Assembly (NCBI RefSeq): GCF_000479005.1
Contig: NZ_AWXC01000046.1
Coordinates: forward strand, 1 to 64,000
Reading direction: 5' to 3'
Length of the DNA: 64,000 nt
From: Prevotella sp. BV3P1
GTDB lineage: Bacteria > Bacteroidota > Bacteroidia > Bacteroidales > Bacteroidaceae
Made by a program: the position numbers and the translations under genes. The notes beneath the pieces are model-generated. The model did no database searches. It had not been told where the DNA came from and saw only the letters and a program-made list of their open reading frames with translations. Below are positions 15,053 to 23,607 of the stretch, piece by piece (the stretch's first letter is position 1; every line of letters starts with the position of its first letter).

Positions 15053-15970
15053 ATGCATAAGATTGCGATTATATTTCTTTTTTCTATTTCGTCTATGGCA
15101 TCATGGGCCCAGATGAGATGGAACCAGACCTATCAACTCTACATCAATCAATACAAAGATTTGGCTATTCGTGAGATGCTTCAATACCGAATTCCTGCGA
15201 GTATTACCCTGGCTCAAGCTGTTTTTGAAAGTGGAGCGGGACGAAGTAGGTTGGCTATGTTGGGCAATAACCATTTCGGAATCAAGTGTCACGATTGGAC
15301 TGGTCGTACTATTGCTGAGGATGATGACGCTTTGGGTGAATGTTTTCGCGCATACGACCATCCCCTTCAAAGTTTTGAAGACCATAGTAAATTCCTTGTG
15401 AACAGCAGTCGTTACCGCAGGTTGTTTAGCCTTTCCATGGAAGATTACCGTGGTTGGGCGCATGGTTTGAAAGCTTGTGGCTATGCAACCAATCCTCGAT
15501 ACGCCCACAAACTCATCGAATTGATAGAGCTTTACAAACTTTATGTCTACGACAGTGCCACGTCATACGATCACGCCATGGTTAAATATTCCGGCAATCA
15601 AACTGTAGTTAACCAGGAAAAGCCTTTGCATCCCATTGCAATCTTCAACAAGAATTATTATATCCGGGCTCGTCGCGGTGACACTTTCAAGCTGATAGGC
15701 GAGGAGATAGGCGTGTCATACAAAAAAATTGCCAAGTACAACGAGCGTGATAAAGATGATACTTTGACCGAAGGCGAAATCATTTTCCTGAAGAAAAAGC
15801 GGAAAAGAGCACCAAAGGCTTTCAAGAATCGTCCACATGTTGTCAAGGATGGGGAGAGTCTGTATATCATTGCGCAGATTTATGGCATGCGACTGTCCAG
15901 TCTGTATAAGTTGAATGATTTTACTCCCGACCATACCATCCACGTCGGTGACGTAGTGAGAGTATATTAG
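15053..15970 (+). CDS. Peptidoglycan glucosaminidase with two LysM domains
   Basis: A 305-residue exported wall hydrolase. A signal peptide (HKIAIIFLFSISSMASWAQ) is followed by a glucosaminidase domain of the FlgJ/AcmA kind. Its start ITLAQAVFESGAGRSRLAMLGNNHFGIKC holds the catalytic Glu in FESGAG. YGGW-like RGWAHGLKACGYATNPRYAHKLIELI closes the fold. Two LysM modules follow: YYIRARRGDTFKLIGEEIGVSYKKIAKYN and HVVKDGESLYIIAQIYGMRLSSLYKLN. It probably cuts between GlcNAc and MurNAc in the periplasm, tethered to the wall by LysM. ATG 15053 is preferred; ATG 15047 adds two residues. Confidence 0.85.
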   Translation: MHKIAIIFLFSISSMASWAQMRWNQTYQLYINQYKDLAIREMLQYRIPASITLAQAVFESGAGRSRLAMLGNNHFGIKCHDWTGRTIAEDDDALGECFRAYDHPLQSFEDHSKFLVNSSRYRRLFSLSMEDYRGWAHGLKACGYATNPRYAHKLIELIELYKLYVYDSATSYDHAMVKYSGNQTVVNQEKPLHPIAIFNKNYYIRARRGDTFKLIGEEIGVSYKKIAKYNERDKDDTLTEGEIIFLKKKRKRAPKAFKNRPHVVKDGESLYIIAQIYGMRLSSLYKLNDFTPDHTIHVGDVVRVY

Positions 15971-16006
15971 GACAAGCCAGTTCGCACGGCTCTCAATAGA
16001 AAAACA

Positions 16007-16048
16007 AAAACCATTGAGCAAGTAGGTTGAACTTAGCTCAATGGTTTT
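16007..16048. terminator. Bidirectional terminator between convergent genes
   Basis: A perfect 13-bp stem, AAAACCATTGAGC (16007-16019) with its complement at 16036-16048, has a 16-nt loop. A-rich sequence lies on the left and T-rich on the right (TTTTATTTTTC). It can serve the glucosaminidase gene (+) and the zinc-ribbon gene (-, stop at 16085). Confidence 0.85.
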
Positions 16049-16084
16049 ATTTTTCTGGTTGCCTCGCTACAGTGGTTCAGGGAA

Positions 16085-17233
16085 CTACTGAATGATGCGA
16101 GTCATGTTGAACTCTGCGATTTTTCCGTCAGGATTTACCTTGGCTTTAATGCGATAATGCATGGTTTGCTGCGTGTCATTCACTTTGTTGACTGCCTGGT
16201 CTGCCGAGAAATTCACGGTGTATTCGTATTGTTCGTCACCAATTTCTTTTTTATCAATCTTGTAATCATTGAGCAGATGCCATGACATGCTGGTTACCTC
16301 CTGGTTGTATAGTTTATGTAAGAAGGTAATGACATCATTTTTGTTAGCATCCACTTTGCCAAGGAAAGAACTGATGATAGGACTGACTGTGCTGGTCAAA
16401 CCATTCTCGTCCTTTGCATCAATACTCTGGAAGAACTGTTTAAACAGCGAGCTTAACATAGCTCTTTCCTCTGGTTGAACCGTCTGTGCGTTAATTTTTT
16501 TGATGCCATCATTGGCGTCGTCTACATACGCACCGTTGGGATGGTCTTCCAAGTAAAACTGGTATGCGTCCACGCTGTTGGCCGATCTGGCAGCCACCCA
16601 GTCCAACGAGTCAATCTTGCGCATGGCTTCCGCACGGTGTTCAGAGTCGGGATGTTTGTCGAGATAATCCTCCAGAGCCGTCTTCGAATTGCTCACCCAG
16701 GCATCAGTCCATTCGCTATCCATTTGCTGGATGGCTGTCAAGCGAACGTGTATAGAGTCTCTGTGTGCCATGGGAGCGTCTTTAAAGCGATCAAGATAGT
16801 CTTGAAGCACGATGGGATCTTCGCTCTTGGCGGCAAACTCGTATGCCTCCAGCTCTTCTTTCATTTGTGCATTGTGATAGAAATAATAGCCTAATCCGCA
16901 TGCAATGATGGCTATGATGAAAGCTACTATTATGGTGGTGTGTTTCTTCTTGGGACGTTGCATATCTCCGTTGGATGCGGGAGGCGTTGTGTCCACCGTG
17001 GCCGTGGGCTCTGCTTTCGGCTCTGTAGCCTGTTCATGAACCGGAGATGTATCATCTCGATAGTTCATATTGGCATGGTGGCAGTTTGGACATTCATGCA
17101 AATCATTAAAATAAACTTCGCCACATTGCGTGCAACGGGTCACTCTATCAGCAATTTCTACCCCGCAAGAGGGACAAACAGGTGCTCGGTCACTGATTTG
17201 GTGGCCGCACTCCGGACATCTTATTATCGCCAT
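16085..17233 (-). CDS. Zinc-ribbon membrane protein
   Basis: A 382-residue protein. Two zinc ribbons stand at the N-terminus: Cys6/Cys9 with Cys20/Cys23, and Cys34/Cys37 with Cys48/Cys51. A low-complexity Pro/Thr/Glu linker (about 60-97) leads to one membrane helix (about 99-118). The outer part (about 120-270) has repeated helical units containing YLDRFKDAPMAHRDS, YLDKHPDSEHRAEA and YLEDHPNGAYVDDA, similar to TPR/Sel1-like 'DYLxxxPxS' repeats. A C-terminal beta domain of about 100 residues follows. The ribbons would be cytoplasmic and the rest periplasmic. It is 25 bp downstream of the GH25 lysozyme gene, suggesting a wall-related job. Confidence 0.7.
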   Translation of the reverse strand: MAIIRCPECGHQISDRAPVCPSCGVEIADRVTRCTQCGEVYFNDLHECPNCHHANMNYRDDTSPVHEQATEPKAEPTATVDTTPPASNGDMQRPKKKHTTIIVAFIIAIIACGLGYYFYHNAQMKEELEAYEFAAKSEDPIVLQDYLDRFKDAPMAHRDSIHVRLTAIQQMDSEWTDAWVSNSKTALEDYLDKHPDSEHRAEAMRKIDSLDWVAARSANSVDAYQFYLEDHPNGAYVDDANDGIKKINAQTVQPEERAMLSSLFKQFFQSIDAKDENGLTSTVSPIISSFLGKVDANKNDVITFLHKLYNQEVTSMSWHLLNDYKIDKKEIGDEQYEYTVNFSADQAVNKVNDTQQTMHYRIKAKVNPDGKIAEFNMTRIIQ

Positions 17234-17258
17234 ATCGTCAAAGTGTATTGTATGTTTG

Positions 17259-17987
17259 TTAATGTTTTGATGTAGACTTTCTTGTGTTCATGGCATTTCG
17301 TCGGAATCTGATTTCCCTGAGTCCGTGCCTTCCCATCATTCTGCTTTTATCAACGAAGGTGTTGATTCCGTTGATTCTACCTTTACCCGTGTATTGCCAC
17401 ATGGTAATGTCGCGCCCGTCTGCCAATACCGGTTCTCGGTCGGTATACTGCGCTATCATGATTTGATAACTGTCCAGTTGTCCCTGCAGGTTGTGGTCAT
17501 AGAAGTTGGCACCCGTGTAGATGAGCGGTTTTTGTTGATAGGCATCTTCTACCATGCCCAGGAATTTGTGCAAAGAGTCACAGAAGGCTTCTGTCGACAA
17601 GCCGCTGCGAGTTTCTACGTCAATCATGGGAATGAGGTCTTGGTCGCCGGGTCGGCACTGTGTCATGAAGTTCTGCAATTGGAGCGTCAAGTTGGTTTTA
17701 GGTCTGAAGAAGTGGTAGGAACCTACTTTCAGGCCATAGCGATGCGCTAACTCGATGTTGGTTTGATAGGTAGGGTCAATCCTGTCACCGCCTTCAGTGG
17801 CCTTGAGGTAGACGTATGTGTTTTTGGTGTTTTCACCTACTGTTTCCCAGAACACTTCACCTTGGTAGTGGCTCAGGTCGATGCCATGTACATGCGAGCA
17901 AGTATCCTCGCATTGTACATCGAAAAATTGGGCATGGATGGCCAACATGCAGAATAGAGTAATCACACATGAAATGATTCTTTTCAT
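17259..17987 (-). CDS. GH25 lysozyme (N-acetylmuramidase)
   Basis: A 242-residue exported enzyme: signal KRIISCVITLFCMLAIHA, then a single GH25 beta/alpha barrel. Family markers are HGIDLSHYQG (first catalytic-site Asp), YVYLKATEGG, KVGSYHFFRP and the central acidic pair in PMIDVETRSG; WQYTGKGRINGI closes the barrel. It cleaves MurNAc-GlcNAc bonds of peptidoglycan. It may serve its own wall turnover or act against other bacteria; nothing here decides. The C-terminus ends in a basic tail. The -7 box ends 5 nt before the ATG, so the transcript may be leaderless. Confidence 0.88.
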   Translation of the reverse strand: MKRIISCVITLFCMLAIHAQFFDVQCEDTCSHVHGIDLSHYQGEVFWETVGENTKNTYVYLKATEGGDRIDPTYQTNIELAHRYGLKVGSYHFFRPKTNLTLQLQNFMTQCRPGDQDLIPMIDVETRSGLSTEAFCDSLHKFLGMVEDAYQQKPLIYTGANFYDHNLQGQLDSYQIMIAQYTDREPVLADGRDITMWQYTGKGRINGINTFVDKSRMMGRHGLREIRFRRNAMNTRKSTSKH

Positions 17988-17992
17988 GTCTG

Positions 17993-18000
17993 CAAATATA
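17993..18000 (-). promoter_or_regulatory. -7 box (TATATTTG) 5 nt from the GH25 start codon
   Basis: TATATTTG on the minus strand matches the consensus, with only five bases (CAGAC) before ATG. Same unusual spacing as the HPPK-like gene. Confidence 0.5.
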
Positions 18001-18114
18001 CATAAAAACCAGAATTTATACGCCCTGTTGTCTGAAAAAAAACTTGACGGAACGTATCTTTGTGGGAAAATTGATCCTTTCGTTTTAAATAGGTGTTAAA
18101 AAACGTGGAAGAAT

Positions 18115-18163
18115 CGGGCAGTACATGGTAGAATCGTGATGAGGAGAATTTGATTTCTGCCCG
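18115..18163 (-). repeat. Inverted repeat downstream of the acidic protein gene
   Basis: CGGGCAG (18115-18121) pairs with CTGCCCG (18157-18163). On the minus strand a TTTTTT run lies a little beyond (18098-18103 region), so it may be a poor terminator for the gene ending at 18179. The loop is 35 nt. Confidence 0.35.
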
Positions 18164-18178
18164 CTCATCCTTTTCATT

Positions 18179-18628
18179 CTATTTGCTTTCTTCTTTAAGA
18201 AGGTCTGCCAAAAAAGAATCCAGGTCCTTATCTAAGTCGTGCATCAAGTCGCCTCCTATAATCACGGTGTCATCGTCTGCAACATATAGTTCGGCTATAT
18301 TCTCCAGGTCATCATTTTCTAAAACAAAGCTAAATGGCTTGAGAATATTCATCTGATCAACCGTTTCATGGAGATCTTTCAAGGTTTTGCGAAGAATGGC
18401 AGCGGCATGTTCGTAGAACTTCTCTTCCGTATTGCCTATCCATTCTTCAACGACGCAACGGGTAATCTCGTTTTCATCGTCATCGAAGGCTCGTAATTCA
18501 CCACTGTCTTGATAGATTCGGATGTGAATATCCGTAACCAGTGATGGGTTTTCATCTGACGTGAACTTTTGTGCTATCTTGCGAATGGCATTCTCAGTCT
18601 GTTTGTACACTTGTTCGGTTGCGTTCAT
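18179..18628 (-). CDS. Conserved-looking acidic protein, unknown function
   Basis: A 149-residue soluble protein with no signal peptide or membrane span. It is rich in Asp and Glu, especially in the C-terminal part (LENDDLENIAELYVADDDTVIIGGDLMHDLDKDLDSFLADLLKEE). The N-terminal half alternates helix- and strand-like segments (TDIHIRIYQDSGELRAFDDDENEITRCVVEEW). I do not recognise the family. It has a good promoter (18655-18685) and stands alone between the GH25 gene and aspS, so there is no operon partner to suggest a role. Confidence 0.75.
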   Translation of the reverse strand: MNATEQVYKQTENAIRKIAQKFTSDENPSLVTDIHIRIYQDSGELRAFDDDENEITRCVVEEWIGNTEEKFYEHAAAILRKTLKDLHETVDQMNILKPFSFVLENDDLENIAELYVADDDTVIIGGDLMHDLDKDLDSFLADLLKEESK

Positions 18629-18654
18629 TAGTAGGTCCTTTCAATTATACCTTG

Positions 18655-18685
18655 CAAATATAATTCTTTTTGCGAACACGGCAAG
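18655..18685 (-). promoter_or_regulatory. Promoter (CTTG-N19-TATATTTG) of the acidic protein gene
   Basis: On the minus strand TATATTTG (18655-18662) is preceded, 19 nt upstream, by CTTG (18682-18685). Leader about 25 nt. Confidence 0.65.
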
Positions 18686-19002
18686 CAAATTTAGAAATAA
18701 TTTATCTTAATGTCCACGGCTCTCTCATTTATGATAGATTGTTGGTTTTGAAAGACAGAACATCACATATTTGCATAAACAACGATTTTAACGAATGAAA
18801 CAACTTTTGATGACTATGTGTGGGATGATGGCTGAGTATTCGCCATCGTTATTCTAATGTGTTAATAAACCTTTTATTTGTTAAGTCAATTCATTTTATT
18901 TGACAAAACAAAATCGCAAAATAGAGAAAATAGGAGAATGCTTTAGATATTCAAAGCCTTGAAATCATCATCTTTTGCTCCATCCACACAGATTAAACTG
19001 GC

Positions 19003-19090
19003 AATCTGCATGCTTTTGTCGTCCAATATGTATGCTCTTGATTCTCAATCTGCATGCTTTTACACCCCAATTTACATCATATTATCGTCA
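19003..19090. repeat. 22-bp tandem array C (4 units)
   Basis: Units start at 19003, 19025, 19047 and 19069. Units 1 to 3 share AATCTGCATGCTTTT or AATATGTATGCTCTT, giving the dyad core TGCATGC; the fourth is eroded. It sits in the 843-bp gap between the divergent genes for the acidic protein and aspS. The rest of that gap holds the two promoters, a small hairpin (GATGGC 18827-18832 with GCCATC 18842-18847), a 20-codon frame at 18795-18857, and otherwise AT-rich sequence. Confidence 0.85.
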
Positions 19091-19412
19091 TTTTTGTACA
19101 AAAAGAATGTGTTTTCTCTCAAAACACTTCGCTTTTTCATGGTGTTTTAGGTTTGTAAATCGTATAACTACCTAACAATCAGTAAAATAACAAAATACTT
19201 CTATATTTCGCATATTTTCAGTACATGAGCTGGTTGGTGGATAAAACGCCAAGCATTTGTGTTAAAAAGTTGTTGTGGCGGAAGTCATTTCACCGAAGAA
19301 CGTTACGTTTGGTATGAAACAAATGTAGAGCAACATGCTTAAATGAATGAGCCGAGTTGAGATGACATGCTGATTAATTTGTCATCACTTCACCTACTTT
19401 TTGTATGCAGGC

Positions 19413-19444
19413 TTTGCTTGTTTCGGCTTTTTTGTATAATTTTG
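19413..19444 (+). promoter_or_regulatory. Promoter (TTTG-N20-TAATTTTG) of aspS
   Basis: TTTG at 19413-19416 and TAATTTTG at 19437-19444, with 20 nt between. Places the start of transcription about 20 nt before the ATG at 19472, ruling out the longer reading frame that begins at 19367. Confidence 0.8.
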
Positions 19445-19471
19445 CGTTTGATAAGATATAAAATTCAAACT

Positions 19472-21232
19472 ATGTATAGAACGAATACATGTGGGGAGTT
19501 GAGACTTTCCGATGAAGGCAAGGAGGTAACCCTGTCTGGATGGGTGCAGCGTACGCGTAAGATGGGTGGAATGACATTTGTTGACGTGCGCGACCGATAT
19601 GGTATTACCCAACTTGTTTTTAATGAGGCAACCGACGCTTCTTTGTGTGAGCAGGCCAATAAACTGGGGCGTGAATTCTGTGTTCAAGCAACGGGTAAGG
19701 TGAGTGAGCGACAGAGTAAAAACGACAAGATGCCGACCGGAGATATCGAAATTTTGGTCAGTCAGCTAAACGTACTGAGTGAAAGTTTGACGCCTCCATT
19801 CAAAATAGAAGACGAGACCGATGGGGGTGACGATTTACGAATGAAATATAGATACCTCGATTTGCGCCGACCTGCGGTAAGAAAGAATTTGGAATTGCGC
19901 CATCGGATGACGATTCTGATTCGCAATTTCCTCGACAACGAGCAATTCATTGAGGTAGAAACACCTATATTGATTGGTTCTACTCCGGAAGGTGCGCGCG
20001 ACTTTGTGGTGCCTTCGCGTATGAATCCCGGACAGTTTTATGCATTGCCACAGAGCCCACAAACGCTCAAGCAGTTGTTGATGGTGAGTGGGTTTGACCG
20101 CTATTTTCAAATCGCTAAATGTTTCCGTGACGAAGACTTGCGTGCCGATCGTCAACCCGAGTTCACGCAAATTGACTGCGAGATGAGTTTCGTAGATCAG
20201 GATGATGTAATCGACTTGTTTGAAAATCTGTGCCGTCATCTTTTCAAAGAGATTCGTGGAGTGGAGTTGCCAGAGAAGTTGCAGCAAATGACTTGGCATG
20301 AAGCGATGAGACGTTTCGGTAGTGATAAGCCTGATTTGCGTTTCGGCATGGAGTTTGTTGAACTTTTGGATGCATTCAAAGGCAAGGCTGATTTTAGTGT
20401 GTTTAATGAAGCAAGCTACATTGGTGGCATTTGTGTGCCTGGATGTGCCAGCTATAGCCGTAAGCAATTGGACGAACTGAGCGACTTTGTTAAACGTCCG
20501 CAGATAGGTGCTAAGGGATTGGTATACATTAAGTATAATGCCGATGGAACGATTAAGAGTTCTGTTGATAAGTTCTACTCGAATCAACAGTTGTTGGAGG
20601 TAAAAGAACAAATGGGAGCCAAGGATGGCGATTTGGTTTTAATTTTAAGTGGAAACAATGCCAACAAGACGCGCGTGCAGTTGTGTACCCTTCGTTTGGA
20701 GATGGGCGAGCGACTGGGACTTCGTGACAAGAACAAGTTTGAGTGTTTGTGGATTGTTGATTTCCCCCTGTTCGAGTGGAGTGATGAGGAGCAGCGCCTC
20801 ATGGCAACGCACCATCCGTTCACCATGCCAAATCCAGACGATATCCCCTTGCTTGATGAGTATCCTGAACGAGTTCGTGCCAAGGCATACGATTTTGTGT
20901 GCAACGGTATAGAAGTAGGAGGGGGGAGCCTGCGTATTCATGATGGCCAGTTGCAGCAAAAGATGTTTGAGATATTGGGCTTCACACCTGAAAAGGCAAT
21001 GGCACAGTTTGGTTTCTTAATCAATGCGTTTAAATATGGAGCGCCCCCTCATGCTGGTTTAGCGTTCGGGCTTGATCGGTTTGTGAGTATCATGGCTGGC
21101 TTGGATAGCATTCGCGACTGCATTGCCTTCCCTAAGAACAACAACGGACGCGATGTGATGCTTGATGCTCCATCTGCAATTGACCAGAAGCAACTGGATG
21201 AACTAGCTATCAAGCTTGACATACATCAATAA
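19472..21232 (+). CDS. aspS: Aspartyl-tRNA synthetase
   Basis: Class IIb synthetase that charges tRNA-Asp. 586 residues, bacterial type. An N-terminal OB-fold anticodon domain ([26 protein letters not shown]) is followed by the catalytic core with motif 2 [18 protein letters not shown] and motif 3 [15 protein letters not shown]. The bacterial GAD insertion domain lies between about residues 290 and 420. ATG 19472 begins the normal N-terminus [18 protein letters not shown] and fits the promoter just upstream. Monocistronic as far as can be seen. Whether it is discriminating or also charges tRNA-Asn cannot be settled here. Confidence 0.95.
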   Translation: MYRTNTCGELRLSDEGKEVTLSGWVQRTRKMGGMTFVDVRDRYGITQLVFNEATDASLCEQANKLGREFCVQATGKVSERQSKNDKMPTGDIEILVSQLNVLSESLTPPFKIEDETDGGDDLRMKYRYLDLRRPAVRKNLELRHRMTILIRNFLDNEQFIEVETPILIGSTPEGARDFVVPSRMNPGQFYALPQSPQTLKQLLMVSGFDRYFQIAKCFRDEDLRADRQPEFTQIDCEMSFVDQDDVIDLFENLCRHLFKEIRGVELPEKLQQMTWHEAMRRFGSDKPDLRFGMEFVELLDAFKGKADFSVFNEASYIGGICVPGCASYSRKQLDELSDFVKRPQIGAKGLVYIKYNADGTIKSSVDKFYSNQQLLEVKEQMGAKDGDLVLILSGNNANKTRVQLCTLRLEMGERLGLRDKNKFECLWIVDFPLFEWSDEEQRLMATHHPFTMPNPDDIPLLDEYPERVRAKAYDFVCNGIEVGGGSLRIHDGQLQQKMFEILGFTPEKAMAQFGFLINAFKYGAPPHAGLAFGLDRFVSIMAGLDSIRDCIAFPKNNNGRDVMLDAPSAIDQKQLDELAIKLDIHQ

Positions 21233-21287
21233 AACGTCTTATGTGAATCAACCCACCCATAAATATGTTACTTTTTGGTGTTTAATA

Positions 21288-21319
21288 ATTGTGTTTTTTA
21301 AATAAAATGGCTACCTTTG
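21288..21319 (+). promoter_or_regulatory. Promoter (ATTG-N20-TACCTTTG) of the winged-helix gene
   Basis: ATTG (21288-21291) and TACCTTTG (21312-21319), 20 nt apart. Leader of about 55 nt that contains the dyad at 21340-21353. Confidence 0.7.
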
Positions 21320-21339
21320 CTACGTTAATGAGATATTTT

Positions 21340-21353
21340 ACCTCATTTGAGGT
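21340..21353 (+). promoter_or_regulatory. Perfect 14-bp dyad in the leader of the winged-helix gene
   Basis: ACCTCATTTGAGGT: two 6-bp arms around TT, about 20 nt downstream of the -7 box and 28 nt before the ATG. This is a plausible operator, perhaps for the winged-helix protein itself; in RNA the stem would be small because the loop is only 2 nt. Confidence 0.45.
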
Positions 21354-21380
21354 GCAAAGTATATTAAAATTTTATTGATT

Positions 21381-21677
21381 ATGACAGAAAAGAAAGTAAC
21401 GGCAGCAGTAGCTTCAAAGAAGGTTGCGGCTCCCAAGAAGACCACTACTACAAAGAGAGCTTCAGCAAAGAAAACAGCTCTTGTGGTAAATGCTGAAAGC
21501 GTTGGCTTCCGTGCTGGTGATGTTTATCAAGCATTGGCCGCAGCAGACAAAGCGTTGAGCGTTGCTGAAATAGCTAAGGCTGCAAAAATTGGAACAGAAG
21601 AAGTCTATCTGGGAATTGGATGGCTGTTCAAAGAAGGTAAAATTAAGGATTCAGAGAATCTGTTTACTTTGGCTTAA
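21381..21677 (+). CDS. Winged-helix protein with histone-like Lys/Ala tail (DUF2582-like)
   Basis: A 98-residue protein. Residues about 1-35 are Lys/Ala/Thr-rich and look disordered (VASKKVAAPKKTTTTKRASAKKTA), like a histone H1 tail. Residues 37-98 form a small winged helix: FRAGDVYQALAAADKALSVAEIAKAAKIGTEEVYLGIGWLFKEGKIK. The tail probably binds DNA without sequence choice, so the protein may be nucleoid-associated; that is inference. ATG 21381 is preferred over a TTG six bases upstream. It has its own promoter, a dyad in its leader and a strong terminator, fitting a highly expressed single gene. Confidence 0.8.
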   Translation: MTEKKVTAAVASKKVAAPKKTTTTKRASAKKTALVVNAESVGFRAGDVYQALAAADKALSVAEIAKAAKIGTEEVYLGIGWLFKEGKIKDSENLFTLA

Positions 21678-21722
21678 TTGCAGCTCCTTGGTATCGGCTT
21701 TTGCCGATTATGAGGCTGCAAT
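21677..21722 (+). repeat. Nested hairpin just after the winged-helix gene
   Basis: Outer stem ATTGCAGC (21677-21684) with GCTGCAAT (21715-21722); inner stem TCGGC/GCCGA with a TTTT loop (21694-21707). It begins at the stop codon. There is no T-run directly after it, so it may protect the 3' end rather than terminate. Confidence 0.5.
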
Positions 21723-21756
21723 ATCATACTTTCTTGTTAGACAAACAGGAAAAGTT

Positions 21757-21798
21757 AAATGGGCTCGAAAATAATTTGGGCTCATTTATTTTTTTTAT
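21757..21798 (+). terminator. Intrinsic terminator of the winged-helix gene
   Basis: AAATGGGCTC (21757-21766) pairs with GGGCTCATTT (21778-21787) over 10 positions including two G-U pairs, followed by ATTTTTTTTAT. Confidence 0.75.
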
Positions 21799-21849
21799 CT
21801 TTCTATCGTTTTTTCTCTATTGGTTCATGATGAGATCCAATCCCTGTGT

Positions 21850-23607
21850 TTATTGATTTGCTTTTTTCTCTATTTTTTTAATTCTTCTGATGGCTTCTGG
21901 ATGCTCTGGACATAGCTCTAATGCCTTTTGATAGTTGCGCAAAGCTGCTTCTTTCATTCCTTCTCTTTCACATTCTTTGCCCATCATGACATATTCAACG
22001 GCGAGCCGTTTCAGCAAATCTTCTTTTTCTTTTTGCTTGTCTCGTAAGCGTTGGTTTTCCTCCTTTAGCGTGTTGATGACGTTGAGCTTTCGCCTGATTA
22101 GGCGTTTTGCCGAAGGCTTTTCTATTTCATACCTGCTGTGAATGGCCTGAAAGAAATTGTCCAAGGCCGATTGCATGTCCCCCTGATCGAATGCAGACAC
22201 GGCATCATGATATTGTTTTTCAGCCTTACTTTGTTGCAAGGCTTTATCGAGAGATTGCTGGTCATTGTATGTTTTTGCAAAACTTGTGATTGCCGGACTG
22301 ATGAAAATGTTTTCTTTCTTGATGGGTGCTTCAAGGTTAATGCCTTCCAACGAACGGCAACGTGACAAGGCGACGTATGTTTGGCCACCTGCAAACACGC
22401 CTCCTGATAAGTCGATGTTGACTTGATTGAAGGTAAGTCCTTGACTTTTATGAATGGTGATGGCCCATGCCAACCGAATGGGGAACTGGCGGAAATTGCC
22501 AATTTCTTCCTCTTCAATCTTTTGCTCTTTCTCGTTATAGGTGTATCGAACGTTTGACCATATTTCTTGTTCTACATCCACATCTTCACCTTGTTCTGTC
22601 CTCACGTAAATTAAGCCGTCGTTCTCATCTCCAATGCCAATGATGGTTCCCAACGTACCATTTACCCATCGTTTCTCCCTATCATTCTTGACAAACAAAA
22701 CTTGCGCACCTGTTTTGATTTCGAGTTTCATGGGTGTGGGCAGATTGTTTTCGGGGAACTCGCCTTCGATGATGCCATAGAAGACAGAGGGTTCGCCTGG
22801 TAATTGTTGAAGGTGTTGCTGGTTGATGTAGTCCACCGTGTCTCTGTGGGTAGATAGGGTAATTGCCAATGCATCACCAGCTTCATTGGTGTTGTTTCCT
22901 ACTCTTTGGTTGAGAACGGACAAGTCGGCTTGCGTAGCATTGGACGTTCTGATATGGTCTAATATACTGATGAAGAGTGGGTCGCTTTGTCGGTAAACTT
23001 TCTGAAGTTCGATGCAAACAAGCTGCATCTCTCTGAAGACATGAGCATCAAAAAAGAATTTTGAAGGATAGAAAGGTTGCAGCAACGAACGTTCGTCCTC
23101 CTTCAATACCGGCTCTAATTGATACATGTCGCCAACGAGTAATAATTGTTTTCCTCCGAAAGGGACGCGCATGTTCTGGGCATAAACGCGCAATATCTTG
23201 TCGATGAAGTCGATGATGTCGGCTCTCACCATCGAGATTTCGTCGATGATGATGAGCTCTACTTCCTTGATAAGTTTGATTTTCTCGTTGTTATACTTGA
23301 GCGTCTTTCGAAGGTTACGCACGCTATACCTGTTGTCATTTGGTAATAGAGGATGGAATGGGAGCTTGAAAAAACTGTGCAAGGTGCTTCCTCCCACATT
23401 GATGGCAGCAATGCCTGTAGGGGCAAGAATGACATGTTTTTTCTTGGTTGTCTGTGAGATGTATCGAAGAAATGTTGACTTACCCGTTCCAGCTTTCCCC
23501 GTTAAAAATAATGAGCGATGAGTAAACTGAATAATCTGCAGTGCGTTTTGCAACTCCAGATTATTCAGATCAATGTGTTCGATGTCAGTTTCCTTTACCA
23601 TACCCAT
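21850..23607 (-). CDS. Pif1-like helicase with C-terminal TPR region
   Basis: A 585-residue superfamily 1B helicase. Walker A is GKAGTGKST (37-45), followed by VILAPTGIAAINVGGSTLHSFF. Walker B is IIIDEISMV. Then GDMYQLEPV, and the C-terminal RecA part has IRLAWAITIHKSQGLTFNQVNIDLSGG and YVALSRCRSLEGI. After about residue 440 comes a region not found in minimal Pif1: a charged coiled-coil-like stretch (NVINTLKEENQRLRDKQKEKEDLLKRL) and a TPR-like end (ALRNYQKALELCPEHPEAIRRIKKI). It probably unwinds DNA 5' to 3'. Its ATG overlaps the PBP1A stop by one base (TAATG), implying coupled translation. Two starts (23607, 23601) are equivalent. Confidence 0.85.
   Translation of the reverse strand: MGMVKETDIEHIDLNNLELQNALQIIQFTHRSLFLTGKAGTGKSTFLRYISQTTKKKHVILAPTGIAAINVGGSTLHSFFKLPFHPLLPNDNRYSVRNLRKTLKYNNEKIKLIKEVELIIIDEISMVRADIIDFIDKILRVYAQNMRVPFGGKQLLLVGDMYQLEPVLKEDERSLLQPFYPSKFFFDAHVFREMQLVCIELQKVYRQSDPLFISILDHIRTSNATQADLSVLNQRVGNNTNEAGDALAITLSTHRDTVDYINQQHLQQLPGEPSVFYGIIEGEFPENNLPTPMKLEIKTGAQVLFVKNDREKRWVNGTLGTIIGIGDENDGLIYVRTEQGEDVDVEQEIWSNVRYTYNEKEQKIEEEEIGNFRQFPIRLAWAITIHKSQGLTFNQVNIDLSGGVFAGGQTYVALSRCRSLEGINLEAPIKKENIFISPAITSFAKTYNDQQSLDKALQQSKAEKQYHDAVSAFDQGDMQSALDNFFQAIHSRYEIEKPSAKRLIRRKLNVINTLKEENQRLRDKQKEKEDLLKRLAVEYVMMGKECEREGMKEAALRNYQKALELCPEHPEAIRRIKKIEKKANQ

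Noticed and set aside
19367..19471. Longer N-terminus for aspS
   Set aside because: It would include the promoter; the family N-terminus begins at 19472.
19835..20611. 258-codon minus-strand frame
   Set aside because: Shadow of aspS; no recognisable protein features.
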